Shown here in pieces: positions 40,701-51,507 of a DNA stretch of 64,000 bases. This stretch comes from Marsupella aquatica (taxonomy: Eukaryota; Marchantiophyta): the NCBI GenBank assembly GCA_973895155.1, contig OZ316896.1, positions 11,346,001 through 11,410,000 on the forward strand, read 5' to 3'. Numbering within the stretch: the first letter of the stretch is position 1; every line of letters begins with the position of its first letter. A model generated the notes under the pieces. That model worked only from the letters and a program-made list of their open reading frames with translations, searched no databases and was not told the origin of the DNA. The translations under genes and the position numbers were made by a program.

Positions 40701-42428
40701 TTAGCTCGCATTCACTGGGCATGAACAATCTAAAGTGATGTCCCTTTCCTCTGGCCATCCGAAATGGTCGAACAGCGCCAAGACGACACCGTTAGTCCAG
40801 CCGAATCCCGTCTGATCCGTGTATTCTCCACCTCCGCCGGAAGCCCCACAGACACGCACATCGAACTTCTCTTGCATGGCCCCGGTCGCCACAAAGGTAG
40901 CGTAATTCGTCCGCAGCCATCGCACGGCAATGTCTTCGGCAAGCTTCTTGGCCGCTTTAGATCGCGTGGAGTGGAAGCCCTCGATGATCATGTGCTGCAA
41001 CGGGGCCCACCCGTTGGGATAGTCCCATTGCTGCCCCGTCTGAATCAGAGAAGTGGCTATGCCAGCGGGCTGAATAAGCCCCGAGCTCTTGAGCGCTCCG
41101 ACGAGGTTCTCCACTCTCTCGTGCGAGAGTGGGAGACCGCACCAGACGGGCACGAAGTTGGAGGCGTAGACGAGCTTGTTCTGGCGCTTGCGATCGAATT
41201 TCACCGCCTCGCCGTTCTCGCAGAAGCTCTCCGGCAGCCAGTAGTCGTTCCACTGCTTCATCTCCTCGTTCCACAGCACGGCCTCGATGGCAGCGCGCCT
41301 CGCCTCCGCGATCTTGGCGAACGCCCGCCGAGTCTTCGCGTCCCCCACCAGCTTCGCGAAGGTCGCGATGTTCTTCTCCATCTGGAAAAGATACGCGTTC
41401 AAGTCCGCAGGCACGACCTTCGACGTGCGAAGCGTTGTGAGGCTGTACCGGTCCTCCATCCACCGCGAGCTGAAGTCCCATCCCGTCTCCGCAGCGCTGG
41501 CGATGTCGTGGTACAGCTGCTGTCTCTTGCTCTCCTTCACCCCCTCCGCCACCTCCATGTCGATGGTTGCGGACTCGGGCCTCGGCGTATTCCACTTGGC
41601 GAAGTACCGGCTCAGGGAATGCACCGCGCCAGTCGAGTCCTTGATCTGCACCACGTGAGGCGATGTCGTCCAGAAGGTATGCTCTCTAATTAGAATTGGC
41701 AGAGCTTTCTCCACGAGCGTCAAGTCGCCTGCTGCCTCGACGAGAGTCTTCACCATCTCGCTCAGGAAGGGCGGTTGGCTTCGATTCAAATAATACTTTC
41801 TGGCTCCATTGGGGACGAATCCGTATGATTCGACCATGGAGAGGAGATTGTCGACCATTCCTCGAGCCGTGGTCAGCATTTTGCTCACCACGAGCCCTCG
41901 AATGACCCAATAGCTGTCCCAATAGTAGACCTCCCGAAAGCGGGAACCAGGAATCACGAATGCGTTCTTCAATGTGACCATTGTGGACAACTCGGCTCTG
42001 GAGGCGACCTCCGACTTCTCCTTCCGGGAGAGAGTGGGCCATATCTCGTGCACCTCGTGTGCCCATTTGAGTGCCACCTCGTTGTGCACATTGGAGAGAA
42101 ATCCTGGCGGCCGCGGATTGAAGTCCGGGGACCTGTGGAAGACCACTTCCGAGCCTGCTGGGTCGAAGTAATCCGCGACGAATTTCTGCAGCGTGGCGTT
42201 CGAGATGTGGCCATCTGCACCGCCCTGCCTCGGGAGAGCCAAGAATGCGCTCTCCGTAACGTTCAATGGCTCGCGCAGGATGAGGTCGACGTAGGTCTTG
42301 GGGTCGAAGGAAGAATCATTCTGACCCTGAGTTTCGAAAGCTGCGGCCTGTAAAGTCACCAGGAATGCCAGCAGACGAGAGACATTGCTCGTGTCGTCCA
42401 CTCCGCATTCCAGCAACTGACCCGTCAT
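40701..42428 (-). CDS. Trehalase (GH37, 575 aa, intronless)
   Basis: The enzyme hydrolyses trehalose to two glucose units; plant forms are membrane-anchored or apoplastic and keep trehalose low. The frame is a single uninterrupted ORF. Signature 1, PGSRFREVYYWDSYW, is at residues 160-174; the Ser after PG matches plant trehalases as I remember them. Substrate-site motifs follow: NRSQPP (215-220), RPESATID, ETGWDFSSRW (314-323, likely catalytic acid D318), QWDYPNGWAP (467-476), EKFD with the likely catalytic Glu at 520, and GGGGEYTDQTGFGWTNG (531-547). Length fits the family. The N-terminus has only a weak hydrophobic stretch (residues 19-31), so an anchor or signal is unclear; an in-frame TAA lies 9 bp before the ATG. 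The coding region is clearly more GC-rich than its surroundings. Remembered angiosperm homologues contain introns, so the intronless state is notable. Confidence 0.95.
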   Translation of the reverse strand: MTGQLLECGVDDTSNVSRLLAFLVTLQAAAFETQGQNDSSFDPKTYVDLILREPLNVTESAFLALPRQGGADGHISNATLQKFVADYFDPAGSEVVFHRSPDFNPRPPGFLSNVHNEVALKWAHEVHEIWPTLSRKEKSEVASRAELSTMVTLKNAFVIPGSRFREVYYWDSYWVIRGLVVSKMLTTARGMVDNLLSMVESYGFVPNGARKYYLNRSQPPFLSEMVKTLVEAAGDLTLVEKALPILIREHTFWTTSPHVVQIKDSTGAVHSLSRYFAKWNTPRPESATIDMEVAEGVKESKRQQLYHDIASAAETGWDFSSRWMEDRYSLTTLRTSKVVPADLNAYLFQMEKNIATFAKLVGDAKTRRAFAKIAEARRAAIEAVLWNEEMKQWNDYWLPESFCENGEAVKFDRKRQNKLVYASNFVPVWCGLPLSHERVENLVGALKSSGLIQPAGIATSLIQTGQQWDYPNGWAPLQHMIIEGFHSTRSKAAKKLAEDIAVRWLRTNYATFVATGAMQEKFDVRVCGASGGGGEYTDQTGFGWTNGVVLALFDHFGWPEERDITLDCSCPVNAS

Positions 42429-42600
42429 GAAGCTTTAATCAATTGGCCTCGACTGCTTGCCCACCACCTTCCCGAATATATGATACAAAACCCTGATCAG
42501 TCAGGAGTATGAATCCAACACTCTAACCTCGAAAAATTCGTAGACTTGCCTGAGTTATATTATTCCGATACAGCTAAAACCTCGAAGCAATGTCTATCGA
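42429..42600 (-). promoter_or_regulatory. Probable trehalase promoter
   Basis: Upstream of the ATG on the minus strand, a TATA-like TATCATATATTC lies at 42474-42485, about 46-57 nt before the start codon. This would leave only a very short leader, so the assignment is tentative. Confidence 0.3.
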
Positions 42601-44125
42601 GACTCGAGAAGAGAAATCGATCGCAACGTTATCGCAGCGGTGAATTTGTGTGCAAGCACCAGATCACATGAGACCTAAAGCTTCCGTCCAGTTGCGCCTC
42701 TCGGTCGATGATATCACGGAAACGGTGAGTGAAAAAAAACTGATTTGACAACCTTCTGTAGTTATTCAGAGGGCATCCACGGACACGTGAACACAAGCGC
42801 CACAGAGACATGGAGTGACAGAATGCTATCAACCGAATTATACACCAAATCTATGTTTTCTACCGGATGCAAGTCCGAAGTCCGAGTCGGAGAGTGATTG
42901 CATTGATCAGTCATCAATCCGTTCGCCAAGTCTCCAAATACCAAAGCTGCAGCAGCAGCAGCAGCCGCATAGCAAATTTCTCGAGAGTAAAAACAAAATT
43001 CACTCCCTTAGACCCGAGTGATTGATCAGTCTAGAGAATCGAAGATCGAGATCGATCACATAAGACACTGGATTCACGACAAGCACTGGAGGACTGATGA
43101 ATGAGATCGGCGGAAAGGATTGTGGGAAACGAAATCTTGTCAGAGGTCCCGGAAGAGTGAAAGTTCGCAGCAGTGCTGCAGCAAGCAAGAAAGCCGTCTC
43201 CCAGTAGACGATCGATGGACGGACGGATGGATGGACGAAAGCCCCGAATCAGTTGTGGCTCCAGCGCGCCGTGGGCAGCCGTGGTGGTGGTGATAGCTAG
43301 TGCTGGACCTACTCTAGCTTTTACGTACTCCAGAGCCACATTCATTCACCAGACAACAATCTCACAGCCGACTCCTCCAATCAGCTGTCCCAAAAGCCAG
43401 CCCGTTGCGCCGAGTGATCGATCCACGATCATGCGTGGAATGGAACAGAGGAAAAAAAAGGGCAATCGAGCTCGCTCTTCCCTTCAAGTACACACAATCT
43501 CTCCCTCACTCCCTCACTCATTCATTCACGAGGACCCCAGAGGACCCCAGCAGCAGCAGCAGCACTTTAATTTTTTCCAGCAGCCCCACTCACACCACTC
43601 CAACAGTACACTGCAGTCGCAGCAGCACCGCTACTGTTGCTGTCATCATCGAAGACCTGATCTGGACCCGACAAGATTACAAAAGAACTTCACCTCTGCA
43701 CGTCACATGGACGAATCGGCGAATCATTTTGCTCTCTCTCCAACCTGTCCTGTCATGTCACGGCTGCGACGCAAAGAAACGGACCCCCCTCCTTCCCTCG
43801 CTCGTGGATCGATCACCCATAGCCCCTTCAATCCCTCTCTCAATCGATATTCTATCTCAACTCATCTACTACGGATATATATAAATCAAATCAGCACAGC
43901 AAGAGGAGCAATTCGAGAGGGAAGCATGTCTGCCCGTGCATGTCGGCTGAAGGACCGACTAGAGTGCTAGACTTCTAACAATGTGATATATAGGGTGCAC
44001 GACAAAGTGACAAACGGAGAAGAAAGGGGCTGCGGATGGATAGTGAGCCAGTGAGGCACGTAGGCCAGTTGGACTACACAGAGCGTGACACCTGTGCTGA
44101 TTCCACGAACCAGTTCGCCGAGCTT
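42601..44125. other. Spacer with simple repeats and an orphan TATA box
   Basis: Contains short CAG runs (about 42950, 43551 and 43578), a GGAC/GGAT run (43213-43240) and CTCACTCC-type runs. A 252-codon plus-strand frame from ATG 43214 to 43970 crosses these simple repeats; it has no recognisable domain and is His/Ser/Gln-biased, so I do not call it a gene. A strong TATATATAAAT is listed separately. Confidence 0.45.
43876..43886 (+). promoter_or_regulatory. TATA box, target gene unknown
   Basis: TATATATAAAT is a near-ideal plant TATA element. Transcription would start near 43910-43920. Downstream ATGs open only short frames: 43926 (15 codons) and 44036 (32 codons). It may drive a non-coding RNA, be a relic promoter, or be chance AT-rich sequence. 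Confidence 0.3.
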
Positions 44126-44134
44126 CACGGCTGA
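44036..44134 (+). CDS. Possible 32-residue small ORF downstream of the orphan TATA box
   Basis: ATG at 44036 to TGA at 44132-44134 encodes an acidic peptide (MDSEPVRHVGQLDYTERD...). Its last codons enter the first copy of a 326-bp-period duplication. No family is recognised and no splice signal was found. Kept only because of its position relative to the TATA element. Confidence 0.15.
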   Translation: MDSEPVRHVGQLDYTERDTCADSTNQFAELHG

Positions 44135-44722
44135 CTGTTCGATCGATCCGCATCGCCATGCACTGGCGTAGCCTGACCTCGCCCAGCATAGCCTAGCTTC
44201 GCTTCATCGAAACTGCCGTAGCACCATCCTGGTTCGTGCAGTACGTAAAATGATTATTAAATTTCTGTACGTGAGCATTTATTTATTTTATTTCTGACGA
44301 AAACATTTTGGATTGCTTGTGTCAGATGTCAAAAGGATTTTGTGATGTACGCTTTACGAGTGTTGTAAAGCGTTTGATGTAAATAGTGACCTTTACAGTG
44401 TCTACCATTTTTTTTTTAAACTGAAATTTTTAAAACCATTTGGCCCAGCGTTACAGCTGACTGTTCGATCGATCAGCATCGCCATGCACTAACCCAGCGT
44501 GGCCTAACTAAGACTACCGTAGTACCATCCTGGTTCGTGCAGTACACAAGTAATTGTTGAGAAAATGGGACCAGTCCTGAATAACACATCTTTTGGAGTG
44601 CTTGTCAAACCTCAGAAGAATTTTGTGATGTAAAACTTTAAAATGGTCTAAAAGCTTCCAAGGAAAATGGTCTAAAAGCATTTGATGTAAACAATGAATT
44701 TTTGGTGTATACATTGTTTTGC
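44129..44722. repeat. Diverged tandem duplication, 326-bp period
   Basis: Unit 1 starts near 44129 (GCTGACTGTTCGATCGATCC) and unit 2 near 44455 (GCTGACTGTTCGATCGATCA). Both continue through GCATCGCCATGCACT, TACCATCCTGGTTCGTGCAG, TTTTGTGATGTA and CATTTGATGTAAA/CGTTTGATGTAAA. Unit 2 also has an internal duplication of AAAATGGTCTAAAAGC. Confidence 0.8.
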
Positions 44723-45004
44723 AGATAAAAGAAACTCAAGAGTAGAAATATTTTTGGACTTGTATTATCGACTGGCCAGGTTTAGAGATAATTCATATTT
44801 TGGGCAGGTCCTGCACTACCTGGGATGGCACTATGGTAGACTAGTATCCCTCTAGCTAGGCCACCATTTTCTTTGTTAGTTGCTCAGTAGTAGTGGTTGT
44901 CAGCACCTTTAAGGCAGTCTGTTTTCTATCTTCGTTTAGGGGGAGGGGGGAATGACTGGACAGGGGTTAGCAAGCGTCAATGCGGCAATGTTAAACTGCC
45001 ATTG

Positions 45005-45260
45005 ACACCTAAGCAGAACCTGGTGGATCCATGTCACTCTACCTACTGTAGTCAAAATGTTCTTAACAAAGTGAGAAAGTGGGTAAAAGATGACTATTTA
45101 ATCCTCTGCAAGGTTGTGGGGACACTGGCTGTTCCAGACTCCCTTGTCCCCAAAGCAAAACCTGGTGCATCCAGGTTACCGCAATTGGTCAACAGTCATA
45201 TTCTTACAGTAAAAAGGTACACCAAAGGCGGGACAAAAAGTGACCATTTTATGCCATTGT
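45005..45260. repeat. Weak diverged duplication, about 145-bp offset
   Basis: CCTAAGCAGAACCTGGTGGATCC near 45008 resembles CCCAAAGCAAAACCTGGTGCATCC near 45149, and downstream CAAAATG...AAAGATGACTATTTAATCC resembles CAGTCATA...AAAAAGTGACCATTTTATGCC. Substantial divergence makes this tentative. Confidence 0.4.
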
Positions 45261-45352
45261 CAAGACTATGTGGGCCCCAGTTTGTGTTAGAGTGATTGCA
45301 TTGACACATAGTAGTCAGGCAAAAACTCTTGCAGGTTGCAGGAAATAGTGCA

Positions 45353-45612
45353 AATTAACAACTCTTATGAGGCATGACTAGGGTGACTCCTCAGGTTTCC
45401 ACCTGCATTCCAACCCTACTAAGGCCAGTCAGGAGTCACTTTGTGTCAAGACCATCTTTGACATGCCCTAGTAGGAGGGAAAATTAACAACTCTCTCGAG
45501 GCAGGACTAGGGTGACCTCTAAGGTTTCCACCTGCAGTCCATCCAACCCTACTAAGCCCGTCAGGAGTCACGGTGTGCCAAGACCATCTTTGACATGTCC
45601 TAGTTGGAGGGA
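45353..45612. repeat. Tandem duplication, 129-bp period
   Basis: Units start at 45353 and 45482 with AATTAACAACTCT and share GACTAGGGTGAC, AGGTTTCCACCTGCA, CCAACCCTACTAAG, GTCAGGAGTCAC and AAGACCATCTTTGACATG. Similarity is high, so the event is moderately recent. Confidence 0.85.
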
Positions 45613-46400
45613 TTCAAACCTGTGGCACCTCTACAGTAGTCTTTTTTTGGGGTCAATTGACTGGATACAAGGGATTCGTAGGCCCTGGAAACTTGCTGTG
45701 GTGAGGTATTGTCAAATGACCGGCTAGAGAACCCAGCCTCCCGGCCCACCAGGGATTGCCTTCCGCATGCTAGAACTGGCAAGTTTGGGCATGCATTAGC
45801 ATCACTTGGCCCGGGTCACCACCAGGACCAAATTAAGCAGACTATTCCCTGGAAGGTCATTAATGGCTTTCCTACGTTGACGTTGCCCAAAAAAATCCAT
45901 AAATTGACAAGAGTAGTCTGATCCCCACTTTTTGGTGGGGTTTGTGTAAAAAGAGATCACCCTTAGCAGGATTTGAACTCACCACCTCCAGCTCCATACT
46001 TGCATGGGCTCGGGCATGGGCCTTTTTTTGTTTAAACCTCTTTGGTTGCATATAGTTTGGGCAGCCGGTTTGGGCAGCGCACGCGGGTATGGTAGGCCAT
46101 TAATGACTTTCCAGGGACCCGTAGCCTTGAAACCTAGATTATATAGAGTAGACTAGACCAGATCGACTAGACCAGATTAGTTGACTATAATTGTAGGCCA
46201 CCCTTCTCTGTAGTACAGTCTAGTACATCCGCCAATACTATTAATAGTAGAGGTTGTCAACCTTTGGGGCAGTTGGTTCAATTGTCTTTATTGGGGGAAA
46301 GGGAGGGGGGACTGTCATTAAGTGGACCCTGGAAAAGTTGTGGCATAGAGCACTCTCCTAGGTAGCGTCATGTCAAATGACTGGGTAGAGACCACTTTAG
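45601..46400. repeat. Possible decayed tRNA-derived SINE fragments
   Basis: Two stretches resemble Pol III B boxes followed by T runs: plus strand GGGATTCAAACC (45610) with a T7 tract 23 bp later, and minus strand GAGTTCAAATCC (about 45979-45968) with TTTTT 16 bp later. The T-stems do not pair well and no A box is convincing, so these are at best old SINE remnants. Confidence 0.2.
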
Positions 46401-48280
46401 TGGCCTTGACTCACCACTCAGTCTCAGTTTTGTATCTCCACCCGGCCAAGCTAATGTTTACTTTTAATTGAACCCGCCCTCCCAGTCTGCTAAGAACAGC
46501 ACGTCTAGGCCAAAACTGGAGTACATTTGGGCATGGGTTTGGGCGTGCACTAGCGTAGTGTAGAAGATTTCTCATCAAATGAAACAAATTATACACTATA
46601 ATAGACTAGGCCAGACCTTGGGGGTTCCATGTGATGGTTTAGGTTATTCATAACCCCTAATCACTCTCAAATAATGATAATATGCAAACCCTATATTTCC
46701 ACTAACAATTTCATAAGTCTTTCATGAAATGACCCAACCTAGGAGTCACACATGATGTCACTCGGTGATTCAAATTGACCCCCTTAGGACTATCTGGACT
46801 AGTTGACTATCTCCACAGGCCACTACTCTCCCTAAGTAATACAATATTGTAGTACTAGGGATTTGTATGTTAGGCATTCACTCTTAAGTCTAAAGTTAAT
46901 ATATAACATAGTAAGTATTTAGTTAAGGTTAGATATGTCACTATTATACTCACTCTAGGCTCAAGACTTAGTGAGTGAAACTTATGCTCATTGTTACCTA
47001 CGGAGCCATCTAGAAGATAGAGAGTTCAGTCTTTGGAGACTTGGTATGACCAACGTACTTACACTTCAGTAAAGCTCTTTTGTGTGTTTCCATGAACATA
47101 GCCTTTGAAGAGGTGAACCTCGTATCTCTGGTTTGTACTACTTGTGTGTTTGTTGGATGCATGTTATACATTTACAAGTAATCTTCCAGAACTATTTCTT
47201 TGTGTCTAAACACAAGTGTGCATGGTTGGGAAGAAATCATTTAAAACCATTCTATTTTGGCCCAATAGAGAAACATCTAACACTTCATTTGGGGGGTTTC
47301 TTGGTGTCAGTCCCTTCAAAGCCCTGCCTACCAAACTAGACATTCAATGTGTGGGAATTAGAAACAAGGTTATTGTCCATTACAACAATTTTAGGACAAT
47401 CACCCAAGGGGTTTTGTTGCAAAAAACTTGGATGGAATCTCAAAATGCTCTCTATATAATAATTGGGTTTTGTAATTAACTCAAGGTGCATGTTATCATA
47501 GTTAGCATATTATATAGTAGATCCCATGCAAGCCTAAGAAATCCTATTTGAGCAAAAGGTCCCAGATGCAGATCTCATCCACATACACTTAAAGCTCTGC
47601 TTTTAAGGTGACAAAAGGAGGTGCACATTCACGCACCTAGATCATTTGCAACATTGCCCTATCCTTTGTTTTCTTAGTCTGCGGTTGGATTTGTCATTCC
47701 TTGTCTGTCTATAACTAGATTAAAACCCATGTGTACGCACAGGAAGGGCTCCCGTACCCAGACTCCCCATGCCCGTCTCTACTCACATGCTTGCTCACAA
47801 ACATCTTTGAAGACTTATCAACAGTTTTCTGTTACCAGAGAAATTATATCATATGGGTCCACACTAGAGTAATTCATGAAGGGCAATCTTCAAGTGCAAA
47901 TCATACAACACACAAGCACAATGCCCGCACATTCCACGAGAAGTGAGGGTGAGGCACAGATGACAAGGTGATGCGCGGATGGCAAGCGGGCACATGGGGA
48001 GGTGGGGACGGCACACATGGATTTGATTTTGACCAAATCAAACAATCACAAAAAGACAAGTTTTTGACAAAAGACCAGGATTTACTCCCATCCAGATGCT
48101 AATTAGTAGCCAGAAGATCAACAAGAACTGGATATTCTATTGTGTAGCTGGACTCGAATTGGACGCTACTACGCTAGGGTCTTTGCTTAAAAAAAAAATA
48201 AACTAAATGAAATAAGGACGGCGCACATGGAGATACATGGAGGGTGTCCCGGTGCACATGTAATTTGACTAATAATCACC
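46401..48280. other. AT-rich spacer, nothing recognised
   Basis: No coding frame with recognisable content, no clear repeat array, and no RNA gene. Open frames at 47133-47479 have no family resemblance. Confidence 0.5.
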
Positions 48281-48299
48281 TGCCATCCTACTGACCGCT

Positions 48300-48680
48300 C
48301 TTTTGTTTGGGCAAGCGGAGTACTACCATTCATCGACGGTAGTAGTGGGCCGACGGTGACGGGCCGTCAACTGGCCATGCCTCGTCCGTCGGGCAGGAAG
48401 GAAGTACGTTCCGAATCATCCGTCGAGAAGATTCTTCGTCCGTAGTCACGGGGTCGCCGATGAGTTCCCGTGAAGTTCGTTCAGTTCCGTCCTCAGGCTC
48501 GTACTCCCGTATAACGGTAGTTACGGGCGTTCAGTCGCGTACGGGCTCATTCCGTGCGGGGGCGGATCGGAGGCGGACACGTACAGTCCGATCTTCCGGT
48601 TCGGATAAAATGTCTACTGTAGTTAGTGAACGTGTTTCCTTGGGCCTTGGTCAGTTGGTCTAGAATTCGCCGCCAGGCCT
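48300..48680. other. Isolated CpG-rich patch
   Basis: About 380 bp are dense in CG dinucleotides (CGTCCGTC, GGGCCGTC, TTCGTCCG and similar), unlike the AT-rich sequence on both sides. An ATG-initiated frame, 48460-48663, encodes 67 residues rich in Ser and Arg with no known family. It could be an orphan promoter or CpG island, a recent insertion, or a relic gene start. Confidence 0.4.
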
Positions 48681-51500
48681 CGAGAGCGGCCTGTTTTTTT
48701 ATGGCAAAAATTCGCTAGATTATTTGGAATTCCACCTCACTGAAAGTCATTCGTCACTTTTAGCTAAAATTAGTTTCGGCTAAACTTAGTCACCTTCTCA
48801 CCGAGATTACCGTAATGAAAGTCAGGTTGGCGCGAATAATAATTAATTATTGAAACTTTGAGCCACTAGAGAAAATTAGGCGCTCAGATTATACTAAAAT
48901 TAGATAAGGAATGTTCTGATGCTCCATCGCGTATAGATTCTTGTGAATTTTTCATTTGTATTTTGTGCGGTATTGGTTTTCCATAATGCCTCCTTAGTTT
49001 GAGGAGTGGAATAGGGGAAGTATCACAAATCTAGTAAATTGTTGAATTATATATTTTTTACAATATCAAAATATAGAATATTGTCGTCCAGAACACAGTT
49101 TGTACCCAAAATCTAATCAATAATCTAATGTGGTTTCACATTTTCCTGGCACTTCAGTTTACCCATAGGTAGGGTGTAGGATTTAGGTTTTTGGTTCCTT
49201 GGTTTTTCTTGCCTTTGCCCTGGTCTGTTTGACTTTTTGGCCCTTTGTTTTTCTCCCTTGATTGGGTTTCTTGTCTGAGGGATTTTGCCTCCCAGTTAGA
49301 CACTCTTTGTTTTTTGGCAGTTTGGAACATATAATATACATTTTTGACTTGTCCTATGTTTTCAACCAATTTCACGTCAACAAATTGCCGCATTTCCTTT
49401 TAATTTTTAACATCCATCTCATGGGTTTACCTTTCCTTGTCTATTACCCAATCATCACTCAAGTTTTTTACACTAATTATGAGAATTGTGAGAATAAGGG
49501 CTGTCTTGTATGTGTGAGGCCTTCATAAAATAGCCTGGCCCTTTGCACTCCCTAAATTGCTTATGTAGATTTTATTGTCCAGTGCTACTGTGAGGTGCAT
49601 GAGCTGCCTATTTTATCTGCTTTCAAATGACGGGACCTCAAGGGTAGGCCCTTGCCCTTGAAACTCCACAAATATAGCAGTCAGGACTGGCTCAGGAGGG
49701 GGTTAGGGGGGTGTTTGAGGCAGGAAACTCTTACTCATTCCAAAGGTGTGCCACCTGATCACTTAAAGGACCGGTTATTTAACAACCCTCACATGCAAGA
49801 CGGCCCTAAAGCCCCTCAAAACTTGCACTCCCACTAACCAGGACATTATCCTATTCATAATGACATACTAGAAGGGTAATAGAAACTTAAGAAATACACT
49901 ATTGGTGTAAGGTCCTTTTGCACTTGCTTCGTAGTAACTTTGTTAGTGATGAGACAATATTGCAATCAAGTTTTACACTTGCTTGGACCACACTTTGGTT
50001 TCGTCAGCCAAGAAAAAAAATCTCTCAAGTTGTCTGGTATTTGGCTGACACCTAGCCTTAAGGGGGAAATCTGTGAAACCCCATAGAAAGGCAAAAGTCA
50101 GTTACAACATTAAACCCAAGACGTATGAGTCACTATTCAAGCGAGCTACCACACAGCCATGTCTCTCTAGGTTGACACTTAGCCTTAAATCCCTCCAAGA
50201 ATTACTTTTCATTTTGTATATTTTTGAACTGTATGGAAGCCGTTATCACTTTCACTACGAGAATAGTTTGAGATTTGTCCTTTTAGTACTTCTCTTGGTA
50301 GAGAAAATTAAATCTGAACTTGCAAGAAATTTGGGTTTGTTTTCAAGTCCTAAGAAACTGGAAACAAAATGAAAAAGATAGGAGTGCACAGTCTTTCAGA
50401 GTTTCAAGTGTATTATCTCCTTGTTACCAGGTCAATATAGGCAATAATAGCCACTGAAAACTTGGGCATTATGGCCCACAACCCGCTCGAAACAGGAAGT
50501 TACTATATTCAAAACATGTGTTCATGGTTGACAGAAGACACCTTTTCCGAGCATTTCACCTCATGTAACTAGTGAGCAGGAGAATAGAGAAATAGTGTGC
50601 TGTCGTCTGTCTGGCCCCAGGCTTATAGAGTACCTTATTGTCATCCAGATTGCAGAGGACCTGCATGAAATATTGACTGATATTTTTATGATGAATTAAC
50701 TCAATGCCAAAATATTAACCTCCTTGTTTTGTTTTGTTTGTTAAAGTTTACATATCACAACAATGTTTTGGGGTAACTTTCACGCACTCCCAAATATATG
50801 TATTGTCAGTGGGGTCCTAGATTTTAATAGTAATTTATTTAGTGCGCAGACCTGGATGAAAGTATAGGCAACAGTAAGTTGGACACGCAAATACCACAGT
50901 AGTATGGTGTCGCCTGTTTGACTGAGTGGCTGATGAATCGGGTCATTTGGCTGGCCTCCCTGTTGTTCTTTGTTTTCCTTGGGTGTATGATTTTAAAAAT
51001 TGATCCACTCCCCATGCATTGCACATTGCCTTGACCAAGTGTTGTCGTTGCTGAATTATTGTCATCATGGAATGTGTATAGTTGCAGAAGGGGTGGAAGG
51101 CAAATATGGGTACTAGAGGGAGTTACCTGTACGTCTGATTGGAGAGGGCCAGTTTTTTTGTAGAGTCTGTGTCTCGTTTGCTTGTTGTTTAGGCCTTGTA
51201 TAATTTTAAAATGTCCCAAAGTTTTTTTGTAGAGTCCTTAAGTTCTTCTTACCTTGAATGGTAATTTATTTGAACGAAGAAATCCTGATATAGTTAGGCT
51301 GCAAGCCCCAATAACCATGGTTGATAGGACCCACTAGGCTTTACATATCACATAACCAAAGGACAAAGGTGCCCAACCCAGAGCCAAGATTCCACGTCTA
51401 GAGACCTAATAAGTAACCATACTTAGGTATCAAGTCTAGGGCCTCTAGACAAATTCCTGTATGTGACGTGCACGTGTGGATGACTCCTGACTTCTACCAG
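48681..51500. other. AT-rich spacer, nothing recognised
   Basis: No supported gene. A T/G-rich stretch at 49170-49290 (TTGGTTCCTTGGTTTTTCTT) may be related to the repeat array starting at 51508. Other frames are unremarkable. Confidence 0.45.
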
Positions 51501-51507
51501 CTTGCTG

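Larger units (their letters stand above)
44840..46400. repeat. Dispersed repeat fragments, probable transposon debris
   Basis: GTTGTCArCnTTTrrGGCAGT followed by a GGGGGAGGGGGGA-type run occurs near 44897-44952 and 46252-46310. GTCAAATGACyGGsTAGAGA occurs near 45711 and 46372. GGGCATGGG/GGGCATGCA with CACTAGCGTAG-like blocks recurs near 45787, 46012 and 46533. No transposase or reverse-transcriptase coding was recognised. Confidence 0.45.

Noticed and set aside
40764-41693. 309-codon plus-strand open frame opposite trehalase
   Set aside because: Mirror of the GC-rich trehalase coding strand; the minus strand carries all GH37 motifs. The other long frames within 40957-42353 are rejected for the same reason.
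44897-45295. 132-codon plus-strand frame
   Set aside because: Non-ATG start and covers a diverged tandem duplication; no domain.
45968-45990. tRNA gene on the minus strand
   Set aside because: Only a B-box-like core and T run are present; stems do not pair and no anticodon arm could be found.
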